From Myxococcales bacterium (GTDB lineage Bacteria > Myxococcota_A > Polyangia > Polyangiales > Ga0077539): a stretch of 64,000 nucleotides of DNA. The notes beneath the pieces were generated by a model, which did no database searches, was not told where the DNA came from, and saw only the letters and a list, made by a program, of their open reading frames with translations. Position 1 is the first letter of the stretch. The number at the start of each line of letters is the position of its first letter. Location of the stretch: NCBI GenBank assembly GCA_030652255.1, contig JAUSAZ010000117.1, positions 79,621 through 143,620 of the forward strand. The letters are read 5' to 3'. Made by a program: the position numbers and the translations under genes. Below, in pieces: positions 7,928-16,894 of the stretch.

Positions 7928-9130
7928 TCACCCGACCTTCGCCGCGGGCTCCTTCGGGCGTACCCGCAGCGCCACCATGTCGAGCCGGCGGCCCGCGTCG
8001 ATGACCGCGCGGGGATAGAAGGTCCGGCGCCAGTAGATGCCCTGGTCCTTCCAGGCGCGGAGGCCTGCGCGAAGGGTGAGCGCGCCCATGAAGGCCTCTC
8101 CCAGCGGCCAGAGCAGCGCGCCCCGGAGCGGTCCATCGAAGTGCCGCGCGAGCACGACGTGGGTGACCGTCGCCACCGCGAGGATCGCTGCGCCCACGAC
8201 CGCCGCGGCGCCCCCCGAGGCGATGGCCGCGACGGGCACGCCCACGTCGAGCGCGGTGGGCAGCGCCGCGAAGATCACCGTGCGCCACCACGAGAACCCG
8301 AGCATCCCGCCGCCCTTGTCGGCGCTGCGCGCGATGGCCCCTAGCGACTCCATGAACACCAGGTGCACGTCGGCGCGCCCCGCGAGGATGCGGCACCGCG
8401 CGCCGCATTGCTGCTTCAGGTAGGCGCCGAGGGCGACGTCGTCCGCGACCTCCATCCGCAGGTGGCCGATCGCGTCGCTCTCCACCAGCGCGGCGCGGCG
8501 CACCAGCGTGAAGGCCCCGACGCTCATGCCGATCTCGCTGGCGTCGTCGTTGGCCCGCCACGCGCGCCCGGAGAGCGTGAGCACGCGGATCATCGCCACC
8601 ACCGACGCGTCGATGAGCAGCCCCACCGGGTGCATCCGCGGAAACACCGCCACGAGGTCGACGCCGCCCGCGTCGGCCCACGCCACGACGCGCTCCAGGG
8701 CGCCGGGCTCGACGTGCACGTCCGCGTCGCTGAAGAGCACCCACTCGCCGGTGGCGCGCTCCAGCCCGCGGGCCATCGCATGCACCTTGCCCAGCCACCC
8801 GTCGGGCAGCTCGGTGACGTGCACCGCGGCCACCCGCGGGTCGGACGCGGCGGCGCGGTCGATGATGGCGCCGGTGTCGTCGGTCGAGCGGTCGTCGATG
8901 GCGACCACCTCCAGCGAGGGGTACCCGCAGGCGAGCTTCGACGCGAGCGCCCCGGCGATGTGCAGCCCCTCGTCGCGGGCGGGCACGATGAGGGAGATCC
9001 GCGGCCACGCGGCGCGCGCGGCGGGCGCCGGGGCCAGGTCGGACAGCGCCGGCACCGACCGGCGGACCCGCAGCGCGAGCGCGAACTGGATGCACCAGAC
9101 CAGCAACACCAGGCTGGAGACGATGAGCAT
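7928..9130 (-). CDS. Membrane glycosyltransferase family 2 (HpnB/CrtQ-like)
   Basis: The protein has 400 residues. An N-terminal membrane segment (about 2-20) precedes a GT-A domain with ISLIVPARDE, VVAIDDRSTDDT and the DxD-type FSDADVHVEPG. LPDGWLGKVHAMARG is typical of the HpnB/CrtQ-like subgroup. The C-terminal part holds two or three hydrophobic segments (about 275-330). These enzymes transfer sugars to lipid acceptors such as hopanoids, carotenoids or other polyisoprenoids at the inner face of the membrane. No hopanoid or carotenoid gene is adjacent, so the acceptor is unknown. The fold is certain and the subgroup likely. Confidence 0.82.
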   Translation of the reverse strand: MLIVSSLVLLVWCIQFALALRVRRSVPALSDLAPAPAARAAWPRISLIVPARDEGLHIAGALASKLACGYPSLEVVAIDDRSTDDTGAIIDRAAASDPRVAAVHVTELPDGWLGKVHAMARGLERATGEWVLFSDADVHVEPGALERVVAWADAGGVDLVAVFPRMHPVGLLIDASVVAMIRVLTLSGRAWRANDDASEIGMSVGAFTLVRRAALVESDAIGHLRMEVADDVALGAYLKQQCGARCRILAGRADVHLVFMESLGAIARSADKGGGMLGFSWWRTVIFAALPTALDVGVPVAAIASGGAAAVVGAAILAVATVTHVVLARHFDGPLRGALLWPLGEAFMGALTLRAGLRAWKDQGIYWRRTFYPRAVIDAGRRLDMVALRVRPKEPAAKVG

Positions 9131-9229
9131 GCGTCGACCTTCCGGCGGGGGTTGTGTCAGCCCCGCAGTGAACCGGGATGATCCACCATCGCACGGGGGG
9201 TCGAGGCTACCGTCGCGCGCCGTCGGGCG

Positions 9230-9235
9230 TACGAT
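9230..9235 (+). promoter_or_regulatory. TACGAT -10-like element
   Basis: TACGAT ends 8 nt before the ATG at 9244, with no Shine-Dalgarno. It would make any start upstream of 9244 unlikely, since that would overlap the promoter. Confidence 0.4.
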
Positions 9236-9243
9236 CAGCGCCG

Positions 9244-10737
9244 ATGCGCAGCCCGGTATGGTCCCTCCTCCTCGCGTGCGCCCTCGCTGCCCCGGCGGCG
9301 TCGGCGCAGATCCGCTGGCGCACCTACCGCCCGGGCATCCGCATCGGCGAGACCGACACCGCCACGCAGCACTGGTGGGCCGTGACCGTCGACCTCCAGA
9401 GCCCCCGCATCGGAGTGCGCGCCACCCGCGCGGCCGACCACGGCATCACCGTGAGCACCTTCGCGCAGCGCTACGGCGCGCAGGTGGCCATCAACGGCGG
9501 CTTCTTCAACTTCAGCGGCTACGTGCCGAGCGGGCTGTCGATGGCCGACGGGCGCGCCTGGCACGACGACTCCGCCGGGGAGAGCTTCGTCGCGGTCGGG
9601 GCCGACGGGCGCGTGGAGTACCAGCGCTCGCCCGGCAGCGTCGTGCGCAGCGCCGACCTGCCCGACTGGTACCGCCAGGCGGTGGGCGGCCACCCGACGC
9701 TCGTCTGGGACGGCGCCAGCGTCACCACCCCCTGCCCCGCCGGGGCCGAGCTGTGCACCGCGCGCCACCCGCGCACGGCGTCGGGCGTCTCCCGCGACGG
9801 CCGCACCCTCTACCTCATCACCGTCGACGGCCGGATGACCGGCTCGGCGGGGATGACCCTCCCGGAGCTCGCCGCGGTGATGCGCAACCTCGGCGTGTGG
9901 CGCGGCATCAACCACGACGGCGGCGGCTCGACCACCCTCTTCGTCGCCGGGAGCGGCGTGCTCAACCGCCCGAGCGACGGGCGCGAGCGCGTCGTGGCCA
10001 ACCACCTGGGCATCGTCTGGCGCGACCCGCGCTGCACCGGCACCGTGCGCGGCACCGTGCGCGACCGCGCGACCCGCCGTCCCCTCGCGGGCGCGTCGGT
10101 CTCGATCGTGGGCGGCGGCACCGACCGCGCCGACGCCATGGGGGCCTTCTCCATCGGGGCGGTGTCCTGCGACGTGGTGACCCTCCGGGCGACCGCCGCG
10201 GGCCACGTCGCGGGCATGAGGGAGGTCCCGGTCGACCCGCTCAGCGTGAGCGACGGCTCGATCACCCTCGCGGCCACGCCGAGCCCGATGGACGCCGGGA
10301 CGGTGCGCGACGCAGGGATGGTGCGCGACACGGGTACGCGCATCGACGTGACTGTTGGTGTGGACATGCCCCGCGTCGACGTCCAGACCACCGACCGCGC
10401 GACCGCGGATGTGGGGACCGCGGACGTGGAGCCTGCGGACGTGGGGACCGCGGACGTTGGGATGGAGGACGTGGGCGCCGAGGACGTGGGCGCCGAGGAC
10501 GATGTCCCGACGGTGATCGAGTCCGACGGGTCGACGACCGAGTGGGATGGCGGGGCCGACGCCGACGAGGCGCCGCCCGAGGCCATGGATGACGCGGCGG
10601 GGTGCCAGTGCACCGCGGGCGTGCCGACGGCGCCGGGGCGCGCCGCACCATGGATGGGGCTGCTGGGCCTGGCGCTGCTGCGACGCCGGGGCCGACGCGG
10701 ATCGGGTGTGTGGGGTCGCGGGAGGAGGGGTCGCTGA
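9244..10737 (+). CDS. Secreted phosphodiester glycosidase (NAGPA/DUF2233) with MYXO-CTERM-like tail
   Basis: The 497-residue protein has a Sec signal ending ASA-Q at residue 21. An NAGPA-type domain (about 25-260) shows VAINGGFFNFSGY, TVDGR and INHDGGGSTTLF. A carboxypeptidase-regulatory-like beta domain (about 262-340) starts at GTVRGTVRDRATRRPLAGA. A long Asp/Val-rich linker with ADVGTADV-type repeats follows. The end, CQC then a short hydrophobic stretch MGLLGLALLRRRGRR, resembles the MYXO-CTERM sorting tail of myxobacteria. Family members cleave GlcNAc-1-phosphodiesters or related bonds in glycans. It is probably anchored at the cell surface. The substrate is unknown. Its stop overlaps the next start (TGATG). 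Confidence 0.85.
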   Translation: MRSPVWSLLLACALAAPAASAQIRWRTYRPGIRIGETDTATQHWWAVTVDLQSPRIGVRATRAADHGITVSTFAQRYGAQVAINGGFFNFSGYVPSGLSMADGRAWHDDSAGESFVAVGADGRVEYQRSPGSVVRSADLPDWYRQAVGGHPTLVWDGASVTTPCPAGAELCTARHPRTASGVSRDGRTLYLITVDGRMTGSAGMTLPELAAVMRNLGVWRGINHDGGGSTTLFVAGSGVLNRPSDGRERVVANHLGIVWRDPRCTGTVRGTVRDRATRRPLAGASVSIVGGGTDRADAMGAFSIGAVSCDVVTLRATAAGHVAGMREVPVDPLSVSDGSITLAATPSPMDAGTVRDAGMVRDTGTRIDVTVGVDMPRVDVQTTDRATADVGTADVEPADVGTADVGMEDVGAEDVGAEDDVPTVIESDGSTTEWDGGADADEAPPEAMDDAAGCQCTAGVPTAPGRAAPWMGLLGLALLRRRGRRGSGVWGRGRRGR

Positions 10738-11915
10738 TGGTGAAGAAGCGCGTACGGAGGCCGGCGGCGGCGACGGTGGTGGGACCGACGGAGCCGCTCA
10801 TGCCGAGGCTCCCCGAGGCCCACCAGCCGCCGCGGGAGGTCACGCCGGAGATGTTCCTGGAGTGGCGCTCGCCCCGCGTCGGGACGGCCAACCCCGAGCG
10901 GCAGAGCAACCCCGTGTGGGCGTGGCTCGCGGGCTGCCCCGAGCTCAACGCGTGGATGGCCAACCAGCACTTCCGCGGGCCCTCGGCGATGGCGGCGGGG
11001 CCGGGCTGGTGCAACCAGCGCTTCGGGCAGAGCCGCACCGCGCTCCCCGACGGCCGCACCGTGCTCGTCGCGGGCGAACACGAGGACCACTACGACCCCG
11101 ACTTCTACATCTACAACGACGTGATGCTCGTCGACCCGGCCGGGGGCATCGAGGTCTACGGCTACCCCCACGAGGCGTTTCCCCCCACGGACTTCCACTC
11201 GGCGACGCGGGTCGACGGGCGCCTGCTGATCCTCGGGTGCCTGGGCTATCCCAGGCAGCGCGTTCCGGGCGTCACCCCGGCCTTCGCGCTCGACCTCGCC
11301 GACCTCTCCATCACCCCCGTCGCCACCACGGGCGAGGCGCCCGGCTGGATCTTCCGCCACACCGCCGAGCTCTCCGCCGACCAGCGCACGATCACCGTGC
11401 GCGGCGGCGAGCGCGTCGAGCTCGTCGCGGACGAGCAGGCGATCCGCGAGAACATCGACGACTGGTCCCTCGACCTCGATCGCCTCGTGTGGACGCGGCT
11501 CACCGCGCGCCGCTGGCCCCTCTGGGAGCTTCGTCGCGCCGACGGCAAGCCCAACGAGCTGATGCACATCCGGTGGATGTCCTGGCACGTCGGCCGCACC
11601 GCGCCCTTCGACCTCGAGCAGCTCCAGAAGTTCGAGGCGCAGCTCGGGTGGTCCCCCGACTTCGCCGTCTACAACGACCTCTACGCGCCGCCGCTCGAGC
11701 ACACCCGGCTCGACGACCTCGACGACGCGGTGGGCACCGTACGCATCGTCGTGGCGGGCGTGACCGTGCGCTACGTCGAGGAGCGCCGGTCGGTGCGGAT
11801 CACCATCGAGGGCGCGCTCCCCCCCGAGACCGCGGCGGCCCTCATCGAAGACGCGCGGAGCAAGCTCTCGGCGGTGGAGCGCACCCCCTACACGGCCGCG
11901 AAGCTGCGCGAGTGA
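10737..11915 (+). CDS. Beta-propeller (kelch-like) protein of unknown function
   Basis: The 392-residue protein has its ATG overlapping the previous stop and a very strong Shine-Dalgarno, GGAGGAGGGG, about 7 nt upstream. There is no signal peptide; the N-terminus is basic (MVKKRVRRP). The middle has kelch-like strands such as DGRTVLVAGEHEDH, YNDVMLVDPAGG and DGRLLILGCLGYPRQR spaced about 50 residues apart. The C-terminal 80 residues (VGTVRIVVAGVTVRYVEE) look like a small separate alpha-beta domain. It overlaps mobA by 4 nt (GTGA), so three genes from 9244 to 12487 are translationally coupled. I do not recognise a named family, and a role tied to molybdenum cofactor is not shown by the sequence. 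Confidence 0.7.
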   Translation: MVKKRVRRPAAATVVGPTEPLMPRLPEAHQPPREVTPEMFLEWRSPRVGTANPERQSNPVWAWLAGCPELNAWMANQHFRGPSAMAAGPGWCNQRFGQSRTALPDGRTVLVAGEHEDHYDPDFYIYNDVMLVDPAGGIEVYGYPHEAFPPTDFHSATRVDGRLLILGCLGYPRQRVPGVTPAFALDLADLSITPVATTGEAPGWIFRHTAELSADQRTITVRGGERVELVADEQAIRENIDDWSLDLDRLVWTRLTARRWPLWELRRADGKPNELMHIRWMSWHVGRTAPFDLEQLQKFEAQLGWSPDFAVYNDLYAPPLEHTRLDDLDDAVGTVRIVVAGVTVRYVEERRSVRITIEGALPPETAAALIEDARSKLSAVERTPYTAAKLRE

Positions 11916-12487
11916 CGCCCCGCTCCCTCGTGGCAGGGATCTTCGTCGGCGGCGCCTCGACGCGCTTCGGCGGCCACCCGAAGGGCCTCCTCGCTGGTCC
12001 GACGGGCGAGACCCTCGTCGACCACCTGCGGGGTCACCTCGGCGCCCTGGCGATCCCCTGCGTGCTGGTGGGGCGCCGCCCGGAGTACGCCCACCTGGGA
12101 CTGGTCACCCTCGACGACGAGCCCGCGGGCGTCGGTCCCCTCGGCGGGCTCATCGCGCTGCTCCGGCACGCCGGGTCGGGGCGCTGCCTCGCCCTCGGCT
12201 GCGACATGCCCTTCGTCACCCGCGCGATGCTCGACGCGCTGGCCACCACCGACGCGCTCCCTCCCGCGCTCGCCGCCCGTCGGGACGAGCGCTGGGAGCC
12301 GATGTTCGCCCGCTACGACGCCCCGGCCGCGCTCTCCGCGGCGCTCGATCGCGAGGCGCGCGGGCAGCGCTCGCTCCACGGGCTGCTCGATGCGCTCGGC
12401 GCCGCGGCGCTGCCGCTGTCCCCCGACGAACAGCGGCAGCTCGACGACTGGGACACCCCCGGAGACCGGGCGCGCCGCCCGCGCTAG
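11912..12487 (+). CDS. mobA: Molybdenum cofactor guanylyltransferase MobA-like
   Basis: The protein has 191 residues and starts at a GTG overlapping the upstream stop (GTGA). It shows the MobA nucleotide-binding loop IFVGGASTRFGGHPKGLL (usual GGxSxRMGxxK), LDDEPAGVGPLGGL, and LGCDMPFVT, the CDxP metal/GTP motif. MobA joins GMP from GTP to molybdopterin-Mo to make the guanine dinucleotide cofactor used by DMSO-reductase-family enzymes. At about 190 residues its length is normal. No other molybdenum cofactor gene is nearby. It converges with pgl, and the two stop codons overlap by 2 nt. Confidence 0.85.
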   Translation: MTPRSLVAGIFVGGASTRFGGHPKGLLAGPTGETLVDHLRGHLGALAIPCVLVGRRPEYAHLGLVTLDDEPAGVGPLGGLIALLRHAGSGRCLALGCDMPFVTRAMLDALATTDALPPALAARRDERWEPMFARYDAPAALSAALDREARGQRSLHGLLDALGAAALPLSPDEQRQLDDWDTPGDRARRPR

Positions 12488-13212
12488 ACGCTGCGCCCGA
12501 GGCTCTTGGCGAGCTCCTCGTCCATGAGCACGGTGACCTCGCCCGTGGCGTCGCGGATGAGCTGCGCGGGCACCTTCAGCCGGTCGTCGCGATCGTCGAG
12601 GGCGGCCTTCATGGCGGGCGCCTTCGCCCGGCCGTGCGCGATCACCAGCACCCGCCGCGCGGCGGTCACCACCGGCGGCGTGAAGGTGATCCGGTCGACG
12701 GCCGGGTCCATCTCCGGGTCGACCAGGGCCATGACCATCCGCTCGCGCTCGGAGATGGCGCCGCAGTAGGGCGGCAGCGAGAGCGTGTGGCCGTCGCGAC
12801 CGACGCCCAGCAGCACCAGGTCGAGCACCGGGGGGTCGCCCGCCGAGGCTCGCAGCGCCGCGTCGTACTCGAGCGCGGCCTGCTCGATGTCCATGCCCAG
12901 CGCGTACATCGGGTGCACCCGGTCGGGGTTCACCGCCACGCGGTTGAGCAGCAGCTCCTCGGCGGCGAGCAGGTTGCTGCGCGGGTCCTGCGCCGACACC
13001 GCGCGCTCGTCGCCGAAGAACACCTCCCACCGCCGCCACTCGATGTCCCGCCGCGCGCGCAGCGCCTCGTACAGCGGCTTCGGGCTCTCGCCGCCCGTCA
13101 GCGCCACCACGAAGCGCCCGTGCTCGGCGATCGCCTCGCGGCTCCACTCCGCGATGAGCGCCGCCCCCTCCGCGGCCGCCTTCGCGACCGATGCCCCGAC
13201 GATGAACCTCAT
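12484..13212 (-). CDS. pgl: 6-phosphogluconolactonase
   Basis: The 242-residue protein belongs to the DevB-type 6-phosphogluconolactonase / glucosamine-6-phosphate isomerase superfamily. It shows VVALTGGESPKPLYEAL, the family phrase WEVFFGDERAV, and LVLLGVGRDGHTLSLPP near the catalytic His. It hydrolyses 6-phosphoglucono-lactone to 6-phosphogluconate, the second step of the oxidative pentose phosphate pathway, in the cytoplasm. It is the last gene of a four-gene unit, starting 3 nt after the opcA stop. Its length is typical. Confidence 0.92.
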   Translation of the reverse strand: MRFIVGASVAKAAAEGAALIAEWSREAIAEHGRFVVALTGGESPKPLYEALRARRDIEWRRWEVFFGDERAVSAQDPRSNLLAAEELLLNRVAVNPDRVHPMYALGMDIEQAALEYDAALRASAGDPPVLDLVLLGVGRDGHTLSLPPYCGAISERERMVMALVDPEMDPAVDRITFTPPVVTAARRVLVIAHGRAKAPAMKAALDDRDDRLKVPAQLIRDATGEVTVLMDEELAKSLGRSV

Positions 13213-13215
13213 CCC

Positions 13216-14334
13216 CTACGCCTCCTCCTCGCCCACCAGGGGCGCCACCGCGCGCGTGAGCGTCGCCGCCGCCGCCAGGCTCCGCTCGAAGAGCGGGTCG
13301 CGCGTCGGCCGGTCGAGCGCCCGCGCCAGCATCTTGGGCTCCTCGGGCAGGCCCATGCGCACGCACTGCGACGGCACGCACTCGCCCTCGACCTCGCCCG
13401 ACCAGCAGAGCGCCAGCGGGTCTTCGAGCGCCCGCGCGACCTCCAGCTTCACCCCCGGGCCCGACATCGCCACGGTGTGCAGCGCGCCCGGGTACACCCC
13501 CGGGCGGTCGTCGCCGAGGAAGCGCACGCGGCCAGGCGAGCCGTCCCGACGCGTCGCCGTCGCCACCCGCACCCCGTCGGGGTCGGTGGCCCAGGTGGCG
13601 CCCTCGACCTTCCACCCGAGGCAGAGGGTGATCCACCCGGCGAGCAGCGCGGCCTGCGTGGGCGCGGCGTCGTCGGAGCCCGGCCGCGGCGTGAAGCCCA
13701 GGGAGACCGTGTCGATGCACGGGATGCACGCCGCCACGCCGTCGGCGTCGAAGAAGCGCGCGGTGAGCTCCTGCCAGAGCGACAGCCGCACCCAGTTGAG
13801 GTCGAGGAAGGCCGCGCGCTCGACCCGCCAGGCCAGCACCCGGCGCAGCTGCTCGAGGTCGCGGAGGTCCATGTCGGCGCTGTGCACCAGCGTGACCTCG
13901 GCGTCCTCGGTGAGCTGGTCGAAGAGCCGGTCGTCGTCGGGCAGGTCGCCGGACCACCACAGGTGCATCGGCAGGTCGCCCCGGCGGAGCTGCCGCAGCG
14001 TCGAGGACACCCACGCCCGGGCGGCGCCGCGCACCTCGAGCGACACGTCCTCGCCCACCGGCTCGCCGCGGTGCGACGGGTCGACGTGCAGCGCGACGCG
14101 CGCGGTGATCGACGGGGTCTCGCCGGGGTAGCACACCACGGTGATGGTGCGGCACGGGCGCTTCGCCGCGAGCGGCACCAGCGCGGCGCGCACCCGCGGG
14201 AGCTCGTCGGGCGTCGCGCAGAAGGCCACCAGGTCGAGGGTGCGCGGGCGCGCGTCGCGGCCGCCCTGCTCGGACCACAGCCGCGCGAGCTCGCGCTCCA
14301 CCTTGTCGAGGGAGAGGCTCACGGGGACCTCCAT
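13216..14334 (-). CDS. opcA: Glucose-6-phosphate dehydrogenase assembly protein OpcA
   Basis: The 372-residue protein matches the OpcA family. It has TLDLVAFC, the conserved LPMHLWWSGDLP, and a two-domain layout with ARAWVSSTLRQLRRG at the end of the first domain. OpcA is known from cyanobacteria and actinobacteria as an allosteric activator or assembly factor of Zwf. Here it lies directly downstream of zwf and overlaps it by 16 nt, fitting that role. The ATG at 14334 is the first after the Zwf reading frame ends its core fold. Regulation is presumably through the shared transcript. Confidence 0.9.
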   Translation of the reverse strand: MEVPVSLSLDKVERELARLWSEQGGRDARPRTLDLVAFCATPDELPRVRAALVPLAAKRPCRTITVVCYPGETPSITARVALHVDPSHRGEPVGEDVSLEVRGAARAWVSSTLRQLRRGDLPMHLWWSGDLPDDDRLFDQLTEDAEVTLVHSADMDLRDLEQLRRVLAWRVERAAFLDLNWVRLSLWQELTARFFDADGVAACIPCIDTVSLGFTPRPGSDDAAPTQAALLAGWITLCLGWKVEGATWATDPDGVRVATATRRDGSPGRVRFLGDDRPGVYPGALHTVAMSGPGVKLEVARALEDPLALCWSGEVEGECVPSQCVRMGLPEEPKMLARALDRPTRDPLFERSLAAAATLTRAVAPLVGEEEA

Positions 14335-15839
14335 CGTCGGCCGTCGCGGGTGATGAGCTTCTCCGCCGCCGCGGGGCCCCAGGTGCCGGAGGCGTAGGTG
14401 GGCAGCGTCTTCGGGCCGTCGGCCTTCCACGCAGCGAGCACGGGGTCGAAGTAGCGCCAGCTCCAGTCGACCTCGTCGGCGCGGGTGAAGAGCGTCGGGT
14501 CGCCCAGCATCACGTCGAGCAGCAGGCGCTCGTAGGCCTCCGGGGCGACGTGCCCGAAGGTGGTTCCGTAGCGGAAGTCCATGTTCACCGGGCGCAGCAC
14601 CGTGGTGGGCCCCGGGACCTTGGACACGAAGCGCAGCGTGATGCCCTCGTCGGGCTGGATGCGCAGCACGAGCACGTTGGGCTCCGGGGCCGACGGGCCG
14701 AAGAGGGCGAGCGGGGCGGGCTTGAAGTGCACGGAGACCTCCGTGGCGCGCCGGGTGAGCCGCTTGCCCGCGCGGAGGTAGAAGGGCACACCGCGCCAGC
14801 GCCAGTTGTCGACGTACGCCGTCATCGCGACGAAGGTCTCGGTCACGCTGTCGGGCGCGACGCCCTTCTCCTCGCGGTAGCCCGGCACCCCGGAGCCCGC
14901 CACGCCGCCGCGGACGTACTGCGCCCGCACCACGTCGTCGCGCAGGGCCTCCGGCGTGAGGGGCCGCAGGGCGCGCAGCACCTTCACCTTCTCGTCGCGC
15001 ACGGAGCCCTCGTCGAAGGCCGCCACGGGCTCCATCGCGGCCAGGGTGACGAGCTGGATGAGGTGGTTCTGCACGATGTCGCGCAGCGCCCCGGCGGCCT
15101 CGTAGAAGGTCCCGCGCCCTTCGATGCCGATCTCCTCGGCCACGGTGATCTGCACGTGGTCGACGTGCTGGCGGTTCCAGAGCGGCTCGAAGATGGCGTT
15201 GGCGAAGCGGAAGGCCAGGAGGTTCTGCACCGCCTCCTTGCCGAGGTAGTGGTCGATGCGGAAGATCTGCGACTCGTCGAGCGCGGCGTGCAGCATCTGG
15301 TCGAGCGCGCGCGAGCTGGCGAGGTCGGTGCCGTGGGGCTTCTCGCACACGAGGCGCGTGGAGCGCGACGGGTCGCGGGGGTCGGCGAAGAGGCCCGCGC
15401 GGTGGAGGTTCTCCACGATGCTCGCGACGTCGCCGGGCGCCACGGAGAGGTAGAACACCCGGTTGCCGCGGGTGGCGCGGGTGTGGTCGAGCTCGTCGAG
15501 CCGCGCCTTGAGGGCCTCGTAGGTGGCCGGGTCCTCGAAGGTGCCGCGGACGTACCCGACCCCTTGCGCGAAGTCGTCCCACACCACGTCGTCGAGGGGC
15601 CTCGTGCGCGAGAACTCCGCCGCGCCCGCGCGCTGCTCGGCCCGGAAGTCGTCGTCGGACCACGGCCGCCGCGCCACGCCCAGCACCGAGAAGCCCGGCG
15701 GCAGCAGCCGCGCGAGCGCGAGGTTGTAGAGCGCGGGCATCAGCTTGCGGCGCGTGAGATCACCCGTCGCGCCGAAGATCACCACCACCGTGGGCGCCGG
15801 CAGCCGGTCGCCGAGGAGGCCCTCGCGGAAGGGGTTCAT
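14319..15839 (-). CDS. zwf: Glucose-6-phosphate 1-dehydrogenase
   Basis: The 506-residue protein has the usual length. It shows the Rossmann phrase VVIFGATGDLTRRKLMPALYNL, CEKPHGTD, and the substrate-binding FRIDHYLGKEAVQNLL with its active-site lysine and histidine. It oxidises glucose-6-phosphate to 6-phosphogluconolactone and reduces NADP (or NAD), feeding the oxidative pentose phosphate pathway. It overlaps gnd by 4 nt (ATGA) and opcA by 16 nt, so the genes are tightly coupled. Confidence 0.96.
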   Translation of the reverse strand: MNPFREGLLGDRLPAPTVVVIFGATGDLTRRKLMPALYNLALARLLPPGFSVLGVARRPWSDDDFRAEQRAGAAEFSRTRPLDDVVWDDFAQGVGYVRGTFEDPATYEALKARLDELDHTRATRGNRVFYLSVAPGDVASIVENLHRAGLFADPRDPSRSTRLVCEKPHGTDLASSRALDQMLHAALDESQIFRIDHYLGKEAVQNLLAFRFANAIFEPLWNRQHVDHVQITVAEEIGIEGRGTFYEAAGALRDIVQNHLIQLVTLAAMEPVAAFDEGSVRDEKVKVLRALRPLTPEALRDDVVRAQYVRGGVAGSGVPGYREEKGVAPDSVTETFVAMTAYVDNWRWRGVPFYLRAGKRLTRRATEVSVHFKPAPLALFGPSAPEPNVLVLRIQPDEGITLRFVSKVPGPTTVLRPVNMDFRYGTTFGHVAPEAYERLLLDVMLGDPTLFTRADEVDWSWRYFDPVLAAWKADGPKTLPTYASGTWGPAAAEKLITRDGRRWRSP

Positions 15840-16732
15840 GAGCGCTTCACCGCGTGCCCCCCGAACTGGTTGCGCATCATCGCGAGCATCTTCGCGCCGA
15901 AGCTGTCGGCCTGCCGCGAGCGGAAGCGCATCTGGAGCGACAGGGTGATGACCGGCGCCGGGACGTCCTGGTCGATGGCGGCCTGCACCGTCCAGCGCCC
16001 CTCGCCCGAGTCGGGCACGTAGCCCTTCAGATCGGGCAGACCCGGCGAGGCCTTGAGCCCGCCCGCGATGAGGTCGAGCAGCCAGCTGCGCACCACGGAT
16101 CCTTTGCCCCACAGCTCCGCGATGGCCGCGAGGTCGAGCGTGAAGGGGGAGGTCTGGAGGATCTCGAAGCCCTCGGCGTAGGCCTGCATCAGCCCGTACT
16201 CGATGCCGTTGTGGATCATCTTGGTGTAGTGCCCGGCCCCCACCGGGCCCACGCGCCGGTAGCCGTCCGGCGGCGCCAGGGTCGCGATGGCGGGCTCGAT
16301 GACCGCGAAGGTCTCGGGCTCGGCGCCCACCATGAGGCAGTACCCGTTGGCGAGGCCCCACACGCCGCCCGACGTGCCCGCGTCGGCGAAGCGCAGGCCC
16401 CTCGCCGCGAGCGCCGCGCCGCGCGCCTGCGAGTCCTTCCAGTTGGAGTTGCCGCCGTCGACGATCACGTCGCCGGGAGAGAGCCTCGCCGCGAGCTCGT
16501 CGATCACCGACTGCGTGATCGACCCCGACGGCACCATCACCCACACCACGCGCGGCGACGGCAGCGCGGCCACCACCGCGTCGAGGTCCGCCGCGGCGAC
16601 GGCGCCCGCCTCCCGGGCGCGCTCGACCTGCGCGGCGTCGCGGTCCATCGCCACCACCGTGTGGCCGCCCTTCAGCAGCCGCAGCACCATGTTGAGGCCC
16701 ATCTTCCCGAGACCCACCATCGCGATGTTCAT
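15836..16732 (-). CDS. gnd: 6-phosphogluconate dehydrogenase, decarboxylating (short YqeC/GntZ-like form)
   Basis: The 298-residue protein is the short form of the family. It has an N-terminal Rossmann motif MVGLGKMGLNMVLRLLKGG, NSNWKDSQARG, the family phrase GTSGGVWGLANGYCLMVG, and the lysine-containing GAGHYTKMIHNGIEYG. It converts 6-phosphogluconate to ribulose-5-phosphate with release of CO2. As the first gene of gnd-zwf-opcA-pgl it places the third enzyme of the route first. The short form often uses NAD rather than NADP; that is family knowledge and not decided here. A TGG-TAGCCT element lies 9 nt before the ATG. Confidence 0.93.
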   Translation of the reverse strand: MNIAMVGLGKMGLNMVLRLLKGGHTVVAMDRDAAQVERAREAGAVAAADLDAVVAALPSPRVVWVMVPSGSITQSVIDELAARLSPGDVIVDGGNSNWKDSQARGAALAARGLRFADAGTSGGVWGLANGYCLMVGAEPETFAVIEPAIATLAPPDGYRRVGPVGAGHYTKMIHNGIEYGLMQAYAEGFEILQTSPFTLDLAAIAELWGKGSVVRSWLLDLIAGGLKASPGLPDLKGYVPDSGEGRWTVQAAIDQDVPAPVITLSLQMRFRSRQADSFGAKMLAMMRNQFGGHAVKRS

Positions 16733-16741
16733 AGGTGCGCG

Positions 16742-16747
16742 AGGCTA
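16742..16747 (-). promoter_or_regulatory. TGG-TAGCCT extended -10-like element for the gnd operon
   Basis: TGGTAGCCT on the minus strand ends 9 nt before the gnd ATG at 16732. No Shine-Dalgarno is visible. It is the likely promoter of the pentose phosphate operon and could give a near-leaderless transcript. Confidence 0.5.
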
Positions 16748-16894
16748 CCACCCAGCGAGGCGCTCGGACGATCGTCACCGCGGTCGCCACGCCGCAGGTT
16801 GCGACCCGCGGGGGCGCGGCACCACTCGGGCCTCCAGCACGACCTCCACAGCAGGTACCGTGCGCTGCTGTCCACACTCCCGAGGAGCCCTCCC

